Below, piece by piece: positions 21,355 to 32,692 of a stretch of DNA of 64,000 nt. This DNA comes from Effrenium voratum (Eukaryota; Sar; Dinophyceae; Suessiales; Symbiodiniaceae), in NCBI GenBank assembly GCA_963377175.1, contig CAUJNA010003298.1:281501-345500 (forward strand), given 5' to 3'. The position numbers and the translations under genes are program-made. Below the pieces are notes generated by a model, which was not told the origin of the DNA, made no database searches, and saw only the letters and a program-made list of their open reading frames with translations. How positions within the stretch are numbered: position 1 is the first letter of the stretch; every line of letters starts with the position of its first letter.

Positions 21355-22157
21355 GTTTGAAATTCTGGTGGGTAATTCTGTTTCTCAAGATTTGCAGGTG
21401 CCCCGTTGTATGTTGGGCTGAAGAGCCGCCAGAAAACAAGAGGCACACATGATCAATTTGCGTGTCTCAGGTATTGTGAGGGGAAGAAACGGGAACCAAC
21501 ATGTCGCTCCCGTGATCATCTGACTCGTGGCATTCAGATCCCGTTAACGCCCATAGCGTTGTTGTTCCATTGCTTCTGAGGCGTCGTTGCCCCGTTGACA
21601 ATTCGCATTAGGCCAAGTATAGAGGGGCAAAACCGACCCCGTTCATTTCCTTTCTTGGGGCTCCATGTCGCATTTTAGGTCTGATCTTGTCGTTCACCCA
21701 AGTCAACCCTGCATCACATGCGGAGTCAGGTTGTCACAGCATTCTAAAAAGTCTAAAACGTTTCGCACCCACGTGGTGCGCACGGCCGCGAAAGCACGCA
21801 GTCACTTGCGACTCAAACAGCTTGGCGCTGCGGAAGCGCGATCAGAATTCACGTGCATACGTCTGGATATCTTATGGAGAGGTCACCTGGCAAAACGAGC
21901 TCAGGATGAAGGAAGCTCCTTTTCTGGGGGTGGGGTCCTGGTTTCCAGTGTATAAATTCTACTTGCCGAATGCGACACCCATACTCAAAAAGCCGCCGGA
22001 GCTTCTCTCTAAGCAAGAAGATTCAGGAAGTTTGAATGCCGAGTTGGCAGAATCGAGCCCATTTGACCTCCCCGTTCCTGTCTCATGTTTGTTTCATAGT
22101 TTTGTTTGTTCACATTTTTCGAGGGAGGCGAGGCTAAGAAGAACGATTTTTGTCTCA
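21355..22157. other. Gap with overlapping open frames
   Basis: A 197-codon frame (21687-22280) and a 97-codon frame (21665-21955) overlap. Neither has codon bias, and the longer runs into the family I repeat, so both are probably chance. Confidence 0.3.
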
Positions 22158-22262
22158 ATTGTCCAAAGCCAACCTTTAGACCTTTTGGTTTTCCAAGTTT
22201 GGTCCATGTTCAGTCATGGCCGCAAAAAGGTTCACCTTGTATTTCTAGGTCCCTTCGCAAGT
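22158..22262 (+). repeat. Repeat family I, copy 1
   Basis: CCAAAGCCAACCTTTAGACC through GGTTCACCTTGTATTTCTAGGTCCC. Matches 22757-22863 in the same orientation over the full length with about 75 per cent identity. AAAGGTT/AACCTTT words near the ends are inverted. Confidence 0.65.
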
Positions 22263-22756
22263 GAGGCATACCAGGGCTGACGGCCCAGCCTCAAACAGGG
22301 AAGGGTCTGGCCCACTGGCTTCCGAAGCCGCCTTCGCCATGCGCCAAGCTTGAGCCGGCTTGTTGCCATGGAAGGCGCGGAACATCCAACTGGAAAGTGA
22401 CGGCCTAGGCACAGCGAAAGAGGAAACCGCAAGACTAAGGCAACCATAGGTGGAACCAGCCATCCGGCTCTTAGCAGCTTTTTAGTTTCGTAGGGTTGAG
22501 TGGTTCGGCTTCCATTTAACCCATTAAAAGTTCTGAGGACAACCCAGAAATGGACACCAACCTGGGTAATCTCTTTTGAACTCAGGCGCTGAAAAGCACC
22601 TGGAAGTAGGAAAGCGGGGACCGTGTGACTCACCGGGCAAAAGAAGACTGCTCTTCCCCAAAGGGGTCCTCCAATGATCTTTTCATATGTTTGGTCAGCC
22701 GCACATTACATACTTTCTGGGAGACCCAAGGTTAGTCAGCAGGGGTGTAAAACTCA

Positions 22757-22863
22757 GTTGCCCAAAGCCGACCTTTTTTTGACCTTTTGGTTTCCCTGAT
22801 TTGGTCCATTTTTAGAAAAGGTCCCAAAAGGTTAACCTTTTACTTCCAGGTCCTTTGAGCAAG
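22757..22863 (+). repeat. Repeat family I, copy 2
   Basis: CCCAAAGCCGACCTTTTTTT through GGTTAACCTTTTACTTCCAGG; the second copy of the element at 22158-22262, about 600 bp away. Confidence 0.65.
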
Positions 22864-24515
22864 TGAGAAAAGGTTGGCGCTTTACAGCAAAGTTTGGCGC
22901 CGCCGAAGCATGCGACGGCCCAAAGGTTTCAAAGCAGGCCACTCATTTCTGAGTCGCGAGGCTAGGCCTGGCATCCCAACCGAACCGTATGTTCCTCTTT
23001 GCTACTTCCCGTTCTGGTCCTATCATTTTACTTCGGAGTTCAGAGTTCCTTTCACAACCTGAAAGCCTGACAGTTCCTGAAAGCACGTCATCTTGAACCA
23101 ACTCACCAGCCATTCTTGCGCATGTTATTGCACAGGAACACCACATACTTGGGCATCCCAGCGGCTGATTGCAATACAGGGGGCAACTTCCGGGGCAACA
23201 TCTTTTGGTTGCTGATTGGCGGTTGGAAGCCTATGGGTTGTTAGTTGGGAGAAGGGGGAGAGGCCGACAGGCCTGCTAGTTTATGCAGAACTGTCTTGTG
23301 CCACGAAGGGAACCGTGCAACATGTATCAAAAGGGACCCCTCAATTGATGTGAACCGATGCTGAGTGACGACAAGAAGCTAGACCAGTTGTATTTCAACC
23401 CTTGATTAGCATGGAGCCTGGTTTTCACATCTCCTTTGTTGGCCCAACAAGTCCAAAATGTTGACCATGATCCATGCACTCTGCTTGAAGTGTGGTTTTT
23501 GATCATTCCCCATGGTTTTCCAGAGAAATGGCCATGGGTGAAAACCCCGTACCCCCGGTGAACATTCCAATCCCCACTAAAATAGGTTCTAAGATTGGTG
23601 CAAATTGGATCCCATGGTCCCATTGGTTTTGAACCATGGCCAAAATGGGTTTGTCTCACTGGGCAAGCCCTCTTGGCCATCGCCCATGCAGGCAGACGTT
23701 TGGGCCAAGGCCTCTGGCAGTCCCCGCTGAAGGAGACGGGCTTCTTCTGCGCGGGCTCACATAACAGTGCCGATGTGCGTTGGGTTTGTCACGGGTGTCT
23801 CATTCTTTTGACTAGGTCCCTTTTACCATTTCTTTTTTGGGTGGGAGGGTTCCCCTACTCAAATAGACTACAGAAAGAAAAAGGTACCCTTATTCTAACC
23901 TTTCTACTGGAGGACCTAGTTGGGATTCCCAGCAGATCGTGTTTGCTTTGGGAGGTGCCACTTTGTTTGTTCTTAGTTTCCATTTTACTCAGGCTTCTGC
24001 CCTGCGCTCAGAGGGGTCCCCTGTTAAGTCGTTGCAAGGTGGCATTGTTCCTATTGGTACCCAGTTGCACGTATCGGCGACCAACCCATTTTGAATCTAA
24101 CCCTGGGTGGCTTCCTCTTTGTTTGGCCTTGCGCTCCTCCAGAATGTGGATGTCAAAGGACGCCCCTCCATTTGGACATGCCTCTAACAACAAATACTTG
24201 GCTACCAATTCAAGGCCCTTCCCAAACAAAGCAAGGCTATAAAGTGACTGAACCCCACACTAGTGTGATTTCAAGATGCGTACCCACCAATCATGAAAGT
24301 GCACAGACCCTTCCGGTCTTCCGAAAGGTTAGCTTTCATGGGTAGGCCACGTACCGCCGAAGAAAAAAAGAAAAGTTTGAGTCATCAACCCATCTTCACC
24401 TATATTGTTTAACCCATCTTTACCTTTTTTCGACCGCCAACTTTGCCCTTTGAGCCCAGCCCCAAACCGGGGGGCAGCCCCAAAAGAACGAGAAAACCGG
24501 CCGCCCGGCCGCCAG
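22864..24515. other. Gap, no exon supported except repeats
   Basis: Includes the family E element at 23811-23920. The 215-codon frame at 23595-24242 crosses that element and lacks codon bias, so it is not called. Confidence 0.35.
23811..23920 (+). repeat. Short inverted-repeat element, family E copy 1
   Basis: Ends ACTAGGTCC ... GGACCTAGT are perfect inverted repeats. The inner part GGTACCCTTATTCTAACC is shared with copy 2 at 45305-45416. Confidence 0.75.
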
Positions 24516-24653
24516 GAGCTCCCGGGCTGCGGCTTCTTCCCACGGCAGCACTACGCCTCGGTGGCGCTGAACTCAGGGGACCAGGTCTACGTCCTGGGCG
24601 GCGGAGCCGGGGACAGCGGCTCGGAATCCTCCGGCGGCACAGGGGGCCGCGGG
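24516..24653 (+). CDS. Kelch-repeat protein, exon with first supported kelch strand
   Basis: After CGGCCGCCAG, 46 codons in phase 0. The segment FFPRQHYASVALNSGDQVYV followed by LGGG is a classic kelch start: PR, a small-residue hydrophobic strand, then hydrophobics and a double glycine. A Gly/Ser-rich loop (GDSGSESSGGTGG) follows, as in long kelch loops. Third positions are almost all G/C. A GTGCCG donor is proposed at 24654. Kelch repeats form four-stranded blades of a beta-propeller used for protein binding. The 5' part of the gene was not found; other frames through this DNA are shadows. Confidence 0.7.
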
Positions 24654-25129
24654 GTGCCGGTTTTTTGGGCGATTTGGCGAGGAGGTGGGCTTCAACGTAC
24701 ATTTTTGGGGGGAATTCCACCACCGGGTTCAAGTCCACTTCGGGGTTGACAAATGGCACCCTGGATGGGCGTGCTCGGGCCCTGAGATTTTGGTTGAGCG
24801 GGGAAGATGCAACCCAAGAAGTGAAAGGGACCCAAAGCCCTTTTAAGGCCCCTCTTGAAGTGACGGGATTCTTTGTGCCAAGAAAGTCGTCTTCCGATGG
24901 TCTGAGCACTTCCTTTGTGCCGTTTGACGCAACCGAAGTGGATGTTCCTTGGGTCGGTTTGTTGGGGCCCCGTGTTCCAAGAGGACAGTGCCACTTTCTT
25001 GGGGCCCCAATTTTGAGACAAACCCACAGCCACCACTGGGATGCCTGGAGTTCTGTTGCCATTGGGAGGAAAAGCATGAAGCATCCCGCTAAGAAGCCTG
25101 CGATCAAACACCCACGCGAGTCAAGGCAG

Positions 25130-25179
25130 GGGCCGGTACCTGAACGACGTGTGGCGGGTGCGCCTCGAAGGCAGAGAGG
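25130..25179 (+). CDS. Kelch-repeat protein, exon completing the first blade
   Basis: After TCAAGGCAG the frame reads GRYLNDVWRVRLEGRE; YLNDVWRVRL is the strand that follows the kelch loop (consensus NDVW plus hydrophobic-x-hydrophobic). It ends one base into a codon at GTGGAA. The next exon (26703) begins with two bases and opens with WQWREV, the tryptophan strand that should come next in a blade. Phase and motif order therefore both support this join. The acceptor phase relative to the 24516 exon is unresolved. Confidence 0.6.
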
Positions 25180-26702
25180 GTGGAAAGGAGAGTGGTACAT
25201 TTGCCCAATTCACAAAGCGCACCCGAGGGAACATCAACATGTTTTGCTCAGGTCCCGAATCTTCCAAGAAAGTAGCCATTCTAAGCCAGTTCTAACTCCA
25301 GTCGTATGTGGGGCACTTTGGCACCAGTACTCACTGGTACTCACCAGTACTTAGCCAATGCTAAACCAAGACGAAACCAATATCCGAAACATACCGCTGA
25401 TTTCCGCCGATTAGTTTCCTTGCTCAAAACAGCAAACATTGAACCAGCGGGGGGGCACCCCATTTGGACGAGGACTGTGGCGGAGGCCCCCCGCTACCCT
25501 GACGCACCCGATCTAAATAGTGTTGTGCCGCCAGGCGAATGAAGTATTTGTGAAGGTGCTGCGGTTATAAGGATGATGAAATTTATTAAGATGGGGTCGG
25601 GAACTATGAAACCAAGTTGAGTCAACTGGGATGATTGATTGATCCACTAGGAAGGGGATCATGCCAAAACTCCTCCAATTGTCCAACGTTTCAGCACCCC
25701 AGCGCCGTCTTCGAGGGAAAACACTGTGAATTGATGTTGAAACAACACTGGTTGGACCCCGCACCCACTGATCCACACTTGGATCAAGTATCATTTCTGG
25801 TTTGGTCAACGAAACAGGTCCAAACTGCTCTCCAGATAGCCCAAAGACCCATTCCCAGAGTAACCTTTTGGGAGGGAAGATTGCCAGACTGCGCCTGCCG
25901 GTTTGCAGTTCCTGCGTTCCCCTTTCAACCAGACAGTGGACTTTGTGTGGGGCATCCAAGTTTGGCCCAGTTTCAGTGGTTCCATGCCATGTTGGTGTGT
26001 CTGAGACCGGTCTTAACATGTTTGAGCAGGCTTGAGGCTCATGTTTGGTCCATGAATGTGCGGTATGGTGACTTCCGATGTATTCGCGTTTCCCTTTCAG
26101 TTTCCCTTCTCAGCCTGAGCCAAATGCTGTTTGCACAAATTCCAGCGACTTGCTCTGTGTCCTAAGGCATGTGTCACAGTGTCTGATTTTCGGGTGCGGA
26201 TCGATGTCACCTAATACGAGCAGAATGTGCTCGCTTCAGATGCGATCGGAATATCATTTTGGATTTCGGCCCTTTTGCTTTGCTTCTAAAGCAGGAGTGG
26301 CCCAAGGGCCAATGTACTTGGGAATTATAAAAATTGCAAAAAGTGGGTCAAGACGGGTCAAAGTATATTTTGTGGCAGCACCTGGACCTTTTTCTGGGAT
26401 AGTTGTTGACAAGATGGTTCATTTTAAGCGTAACTAAGCATGAACCGGAATAAGCCATCTCATGTTTGCTGAGCAAAACCTGAGGTCGTGGGAAACGTCC
26501 CCTTTTGACTCCCAGTTGTCGACTGCTGGTCTAAGCATTTCCCAATGGTTGAACTTTTTGGTGAGGCAACTGGCAAGGCTCTAAAATTCGACCTTTGACC
26601 AGACAGGCACCATGTTTGTTTGGTGAGACAACTGGAACGGCTCTAAGAATCGACTTTTGCCCAGGGCAGAAAGGCGCCATGCTTTCAGCTTGCCAGGTGC
26701 AG

Positions 26703-26832
26703 GCTGGCAGTGGCGCGAGGTGTCTCCCCACCAAGAGGGCCGCCGCGACATGGACGGGGTCCATTTGAAGCCACAAGGTGCTCCCCAGAAAGGCACGGCG
26801 AAGGGCAAACCCCCGCAGAAAATCGGCGTTTG
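26703..26832 (+). CDS. Kelch-repeat protein, exon with W-x-W-x-x-V strand
   Basis: Follows CCAGGTGCAG. The frame opens WQWREVSPHQEGRRDMDG and continues through a Lys/Gln/Gly-rich loop ending PPQKIGV. Steady G/C third positions. GTAGGC at 26833 is the donor; without splicing the frame would stop at that same TAG. It ends two bases into a codon, matching the exon at 27335. The basic loop between blades is unusual for kelch and may be exposed. Confidence 0.55.
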
Positions 26833-27028
26833 GTAGGCACCAATCGGTTTTGCAGCTTGATCGGTTCTGGTGGTGATATCCACAAACAAAGCCCCAGGAG
26901 AAGTATATCGCAGAAGAGAGCGACCAGTCAACGAGTCAAGCAGCTAAACAGCCAAACTGCCAAACCAAAGGAGTCAAACACAAGCTGAGATGCACATGGT
27001 TCCTCCTGCTGAAGTGCCAAGAGAAAAA

Positions 27029-27048
27029 AGAGAGAGAGAGAGAGAGAG
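27029..27048 (+). repeat. (GA)n microsatellite
   Basis: About ten AG units in A/G-rich sequence, inside the proposed kelch-gene intron 26833-27334. Confidence 0.95.
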
Positions 27049-27334
27049 TCAAAAACAAAAGCGACAAAAGCGACAAGTCAAGAGAGAGCGCATCACAAGT
27101 GCAACAAGAGAGTCAGACTCGATTTTCTTCTCTTGCTTCAGCGCCACCTTGCCAGCTACACGGTGCTCTTTTTCCCGAGTGCTTCCAGTTATCAAGCTGT
27201 AGTACTAGTAGGTAGCTAGGATACAACCCACCCTGGTTACTTGTGATAGCCAAGAGCTTCCAGGGCTTTGCGTGCTCCAAATGCGACTTTTGGGACGTGG
27301 TTTCCTTTTGAACGACCGACTTTGGACGGCCCAG

Positions 27335-27475
27335 TCTGTGGAAACCGGGTTTCTCCCCGCGAGGACGGGAGGCTGTTGCTGTCCAAGTGGTCCGGGCGCG
27401 GTCGCTTCGGGTGCTGTGCAGCGGCCAAGGGCGGGGCACTGAAAGCGCTCTACGCGCCTCGCAGATCAATGGGCC
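27335..27475 (+). CDS. Kelch-repeat protein, exon with second blade start
   Basis: After GACGGCCCAG one base completes the codon left by 26703-26832, then LWKPGFSPRGREAVAVQVVR and SLRVLCSGQGRG. F-SPRGREAVAVQ followed by LRVLCSGQG matches the kelch pattern PR-x-x-x-A-V then a strand ending in small residues. A competing frame (CGNRVSPREDGRLLLSKWSG, with slightly better G/C3) would end at TAG 27481 but breaks phase with the previous exon. Donor GTGTCT at 27476 is tentative. Confidence 0.45.
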
Positions 27476-29101
27476 GTGTCTAGCCCTTTCTAGTGGCTTT
27501 AAAGGGAAACCGTTGTCCCATTTGAGAGGGGATTCGTTGCAATAATGGCGGGATGGAATTAGCACTCAGATAACATGTCATGTTGATTAGAGGACCTTAT
27601 TCATCTTGGTTAGTGATAGTGGGGTATATCAGGAGTAAAGGGCAGGGGTATCAACTTCCAAGGTGACGGGCGGTCAGGGCAGCACCTGCTTCGAAGACTT
27701 CTGGGCGTCTACGGATGGGGAGTCCTGGCGCCTTGACTGAAAACGCACCGAATTTCGGAGGGGTGCCGATGTTTGACTAAGACATTGCCAGACTTGGCTT
27801 ATGTGTTTGTTCCTTCTTTAAAAACAAAAAAAACAATAAGAAGAGAGAAACACCTTTTGGGAAATATTCTTCATGTTTTATATGTTTTCTTTCAACCAGG
27901 AAAAAAAAAAACATATCTTGTTGGGTGTCTAAGTGCAGTAGTGCCCGTTTTTGTCCCGTGTTTGGAAAGAGATTCCCAATGTTGAACGTCACCTACCAAA
28001 CGCGGGGCATTGTTGAAGCTCAAATGGGAAGTCTATCGCACCAGTGCAATTATGCGTCGTTGTAACTCACGTGCACAACGCTACCACAGCTTGTCAGTAT
28101 GTAAAAGTGGCAGTTTAGATTCCGGTCCATAGTCAACCGTCAACCATTTTGAGGTCCAGGATGGTGCTAGACTACATCGTTTGCTCAGCTCTAGAAAGCT
28201 ACAACAAGAGCATGGGAACATTACATTTACAGTCAGGTCGATCGTCCCACGTAAACATTGGCAGGTTGCAAGTCTTGGGTGAACAAGTTACCGCAACTTA
28301 CGAGGGTTTGTGGCTTCGATGTGGTTGGAGAGGTTGGCACCTGCGATCTGGCGGTCTTCTTTTGGGGCTATCCTGGAAGGGGCTAATAACTCCTTGAAGA
28401 GTCTATAAGAACCTCTTGAGGGAGTTCCTAGGGAGATCCTTGACAATAGGAACTTTTTGTGACAGCTGCTCCTTTTACACGCAGTTCCATGTTCAAGTTG
28501 CGATGCCTTTGCAGTGCCCTTGCACATGGAAGCTGACAGGGGCTTTTGGGAGGACTCTCCAGGCGCTTTTGTTAGAGGAAGTGTAGTGTTGCTCCGAACC
28601 TCAGACCAAACCACGGGTAGACCATTGATTGGCATTGGTCCCCTTTGCTTTCCGGGGCAAGTTTCTAGCCTGGAGCACACCTGGTAGTGTTAGGTGTAAT
28701 GTAAGGGGCTGAACAGGGAGACACATGATGGGTTTGTCTTTTGTGGGTACCCAAGGTTTTTGGCGGTTTTAAAGGGAAACCACAAGGAAAACCACAATGT
28801 TGCGGGGGTGACCCAAAAAAGCCATCGTGAAATGTCCTATGCTCATGGCTAATTTGGTTCAACAGTGTCCCAATTCTGAGTACTTCGGCCCAAGAATAGG
28901 TCAAGACACATGGGGCCAACTAGATCTGCCTTTTCTGGTGGTTTTTAACATAACTCACGCAGACATGATAATATCTTAAAAATTAGCCTTATTGTACGCA
29001 ATAGGGGCAATTGTAGTTGAAAGGGAGTGTAGTTCTTGAAAGGGCTTGGGCAAATCATATCGACCCAACCCGAGTAGGAAGTGACAGGAAGTTAGTTGAA
29101 G
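27476..29101. other. Intron or gap
   Basis: Contains a family D-like TTTAAAGGGAAACC piece near 27495 and another near 28745-28830. No exon with borders seen. Confidence 0.35.
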
Positions 29102-29215
29102 GCTTCGGCTGCGTATTTCAACGCGAGGTACTGCATGTGCCAGAAGGTGCCCTGGGGTGGCCGCTTAGACCCAGGCGCGCTGGGCAGGTTCGGTGCGAAC
29201 TGGTGCGCCCATTGA
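29102..29215 (+). CDS. Exon of unclear membership with in-frame stop
   Basis: After GTTAGTTGAAG the phase 0 frame ASAAYFNARYCMCQKVPWGG continues RLDPGALGRFGANWCAH to TGA (29213-29215), with strong third-position G/C. CMC and a WCAH end give three cysteines and a histidine that could bind metal, but no known spacing fits. If the stop is real, a gene ends here, in conflict with the kelch gene continuing to 31148. Alternatively the exon is spliced before the stop or lies in an alternative transcript. A second frame (GFGCVFQREVLHVPEG) is also open. Confidence 0.4.
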   Translation, partial: ASAAYFNARYCMCQKVPWGGRLDPGALGRFGANWCAH

Positions 29216-29961
29216 GTTTTCATACTGGCGACATCAACCTAAGGGGTTTGTAGGGTTATACAAGGGAGTCAGCACCGGGGTGCACGGGGTAGAAAAGGAA
29301 TTGCATGGAGGGTATATGAAGAAAGCTATATGAAGGATAATGTGAAGGGTATAATACAATGGTGTAAGATCATGTAAGGCGATGTAAGGGGTGAAGTGTT
29401 TTTTTTTTTATTATCGTGTTTTTTCTTTTTTCGGGGGGCGCCTGTCCCAAAGTATAGCTGCCTTGCACCTTGAGCACAGCGCAATGCACTCAGACAGTAG
29501 TGGAAGTGCGGCAAGCAATGCGGGGAGTAGGTACAAGGATGTGTAGTTGCAAACACATCAACCACTTGACTCACTTGCTCACCCAAATGTCCAAGAGTGC
29601 GATGCGGCAAACCCGTGGACCCCTCTCGTTTGATGGTGTTCAAGGGGACTCAACCGGAAACCAAGCAACTGGAGTGGGATTATTCTTGATCGCTTCTCAA
29701 AACAGCGATTGCGGACTAAATGTCCTTTAGTATGCCTCTGAGCGCAAACAATATATATGTATTAAAACAAATGTTTATTTACAAGTAGGGAAGCGATTAG
29801 TGCGCCGGATTTTGCCCCCCTTCTCTCCTTCCCCCCCCTTCCTTCCCCCCTTTGCGCCGCACTGGGTGGCCAGGGCTTTGCGTGGTGCCCACTGAGTACC
29901 AGCAGCTCGTACTCCTTGGAGGCAGAGCCTCTGTCGCGGGTTCCACTGATGAAGATGTGGC

Positions 29962-30071
29962 TGTGGGTGTCACAAAACGGGTAACCCCAAAACGGGTTGC
30001 CCTGGCAAATGGAAACATGGACCAAACAAAATGCGGTCCAATTCCTGGTGGTTTAATTTTGACCCACACCC
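29962..30071 (-). repeat. Short inverted-repeat element, family G copy 2 (reverse)
   Basis: On + it reads TGTGGGTGTCACAAAACGGG, then GGGTTGCCCTGGCAAATGG, and ends TTTAATTTTGACCCACACC: the reverse complement of the copy at 63821-63921, sharing the GGTCCATGTTTCCATTT core. Confidence 0.75.
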
Positions 30072-30727
30072 ACATGTGGCAGTGGTTGTCCAAACCGTTA
30101 TGAACCTATTTTAGTGGTTGGATTGGGATGTTCACTGGGGGTACGATTTGGGTTTTATGTGACCTGACGTTCTTGGGGACCTGGACGACCATTTTTCTTT
30201 AAGGGGCAGGTTCCATGTGAGTTGAGAAGGTAATTAAATAGCCCCATGTTTTGGTTCATTGATCCAAAGTCGGGCAAGCCCTGGTTGGTTTGGATTGGTG
30301 GCCTGGATTTGGAATTAAATGGGTCCCTGGCTCTCAGGACGCGTGAGAAGCTGCCCCCCACCAATCCCCAACAGGTGGGTCATGTTCAGAGAGTTTTCCA
30401 GACCCTCCCGTTCGCCCAGTTTCCCGGTTTCTCCCAAGAATGGTCGGGTCCGGAAAGGGCTCGCAACTGTTTGTTTGTCACTCCCGGACCTCCTTAATAA
30501 AGCAGCCGTCCGTTTTTTGTTTTGGGGGGCAAACATCTTTCGTAGGGTTCCCTTCTGATCTGGGGCTTGAGTCACTTTTTGGGCTCGGATCTGACCATTT
30601 GAGTGGCGAAACCCTAGGAGCCCACCTTTCTGGGTGCGAACTTGCCCATGCCCAACCAAAAGGGGAGGTGATGTTCCTTGTATTTTGCCAGACCCCCAAT
30701 TTGTTCGCACCCAGCTTTTCTGCGTTT

Positions 30728-30747
30728 GGGGGGGGGGGGGGGGGGGC
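30728..30747 (+). repeat. Poly-G run
   Basis: Nineteen or so consecutive G. Other long G runs lie at 59399-59421 and 56824-56834. Confidence 0.95.
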
Positions 30748-30850
30748 GTGCCATGGACACTTACGCTCTATGTTGCAACCTCAAACCCAAAAAAACAATA
30801 TCCGAAACAAAGAGGTGACCCTAAGTGTCCACCGGGAACCCAGGAGGAAC

Positions 30851-30967
30851 TTGCTGGTGCTCAGTAGGGAATGACCCAGGGTGTTGGGTTTTGGAACCTA
30901 GGGATTCCCTTAACGGAAACTAAAAAGGGATGGGGTCATTCCCTCATCCTCTGCCGAGAACCAGCAA
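30851..30967 (+). repeat. Short inverted-repeat element, family F copy 2
   Basis: TTGCTGGTGCTCAGTAGGGA at the left, GCCGAGAACCAGCAA at the right; GGGATTCCCTTA in the centre is shared with copy 1 (10134-10270). The two copies lie 20 kb apart in the same orientation. Confidence 0.75.
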
Positions 30968-31147
30968 GGAAACCCCTGCTTGGTGGCTCCCAGCCATCCC
31001 CTTAGCCTTTTAGACTTTTTGTGTTTGGTGGGGGTGTCCATTTGACCTACTAAAAGTTAGTCACGTTTAGCAGGCTTTGGCCCACTAAAACCTAAACTTT
31101 GAGCAGGGGATCTGAGGGCAGCCCAGCCTGGTTTCTTTTTTTCCCAG

Positions 31148-31245
31148 GCATCGTGCCGGGCGTTGGGCTGCGTGTGGAGCGCGACCTTTGGCTCTCGGAG
31201 GACGCAGGAGCCACGTGGCACCTGCTGCAGACCCCGGCCCCTCGG
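31148..31245 (+). CDS. Kelch-repeat protein, exon with DLWLSEDAGATWHLL strand
   Basis: TTTTTTTCCCAG acceptor; two bases, then IVPGVGLRVERDLWLSEDAG and ATWHLLQTPAPR. D-x-W-x-S-x-D-x-G-x-T-W is the loop-and-strand pattern common in kelch and BNR-like propellers of protists, and it is what should follow the SLRVLCSGQG strand of 27335-27475. Third positions are almost all G/C. No clear GT donor; the end is placed where codon bias fades (a GA or GC donor is possible). Confidence 0.6.
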
Positions 31246-32420
31246 ATCGCTTGTTGTTTTCTCTTTTGGTTTTCCTTGTTTGGTTTTGTTTCTCCTTTGT
31301 TATGTTGTTTCTCTTTTTTTTCCTCCCCTGCTGAAAGCTTTGGGGTATTTTGAGGTAACCCTGAATTGGTGGTTTGGATTGGCGGTTTGAATTTGGATTA
31401 GAAGCCCTCCTTGTAGAGTGTGGATGGGAAACCCTTCCTTAACCACCAAGACACCAATCAAAATCACCAAGTGGAAGGAAGCTGATAGGTGGCTGCACAT
31501 TTCAGTGAGCCACACCCATTTGCCCGGATAGGCTCCGGAGTGGCTCGGATCGGCTGCAGGCTGGGGTTCCAGGAGAACCTGGGCTCATTTTCTCCGGATC
31601 CATCGGATATCTTTAGGGACAGCGGCTCAACCTTTGGGACCATCGGGGACATGTTTGCCCCAGACTCGAATGAACAAAGCACATATTGTTTAAATAGGTT
31701 TGGAGGCGAATGTTAAGCTGCCCTAGGCCATTAAAGTTACCAAATCGTAACTTCCCAGATCCCAATCCTCTAAAATGGAAATCGGGAATGGGGACCCTGG
31801 AGATCCTCATGGGCAGCGTAGGTGAAAATCTGGTCGCGAGCGCCGGGTCCATGCTCGCTTTTGTGAAGAGACCCAGAAATTAAATGGGGGTGTCTTTTTT
31901 GGATGTTGCCCTTTTGGCGGTTGTTATTAAAGGGAAACCAACAGGAAGCCACCGTTTTTAGGGGCTTCCCCTATTTTGAGAAAAGCCCAAATGGAATTGG
32001 TGTCCTGAATTCCACCCCACTTGAGGTGGTGATCTCGCATCCGGATCCGGCGCTTTCCGTCTTTGCGTGGTTCAGAAGTCACATTTTCTTGCCACGCTCG
32101 AGTAAAGCGCGTTCAGTTGCTATAGGGAAGTTTTGGGTTGCACCTCCTTGTAGGATCCCATCTTTTTGAGGGCTGCCCATCTCTTTTCCCAATGGCCACT
32201 CGGCCGTTTCGTTTCGGAAGGGGTAGAACTCTTTTCACCGTGCAGATCAATAGTTCCCTCCTGGATGGTTTGTTCTTTGCTTTTCCCCGCTGAATCTTTT
32301 GCGGCTTGCAGCCATTTCGGTTTTGTTTGTTTGGGGTTCTGCAGACAAAGTAAGCCTGATGCATGTGCCCCAGTCTTTGCCCCTGGGATGTTGACTTCAC
32401 CTTTTGAAGGGCTTCCTGGG

Positions 32421-32518
32421 CGTGGCTCAAAATTAAACAGAGGGGCAAACCGCAGGGGTTGGTCCATGTTTCCACTTAACAGGGCAACCCATTTTGGTAC
32501 CGGTTTCTTGAGCCACAG
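32421..32518 (+). repeat. Short inverted-repeat element, family G copy 3
   Basis: CGTGGCTCAAAATTAAACAG to TTCTTGAGCCACAGC. GGTCCATGTTTCCACTTAAC and CAGGGCAACCCATTTTGG match the other copies. It sits in the intron before the kelch exon at 32693. Confidence 0.75.
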
Positions 32519-32692
32519 CCTCCTCATGTCGGTCTGCGTGTGAGTTGTGGCGCCCCCCTGGGGAACAACTCGGCCACAGGGGAGGGCACCGCCTTGAACA
32601 CCGGCCTGGTTCAAGAACCCCCTTTCTTTTTGTGGGTTTATATAGCCTTCAGCTCCGGCTTTTTGGGTTAAATCAGCTTCTCTCTTTTTTAG

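Larger units (their letters stand above)
29216..31147. other. Intron or gap rich in hairpin elements
   Basis: Holds the family G copy (29962-30071), family F copy (30851-30967) and a G run. No exon with codon bias and borders seen. Confidence 0.4.

Noticed and set aside
21687..22280. 197-codon + frame
   Set aside because: No codon bias; it runs into repeat family I and overlaps another unbiased frame.
24409..25200. 263-codon minus frame and 303-codon + frame over the kelch exons
   Set aside because: They are shadows of G/C-rich third positions; the kelch signatures are in a different + frame.
25272..25288. GTAGCCATTCTAAGCC, similar to the dinoflagellate spliced leader
   Set aside because: Several mismatches to the conserved leader and no donor after it; a spliced-leader gene or retrocopy is not supported.
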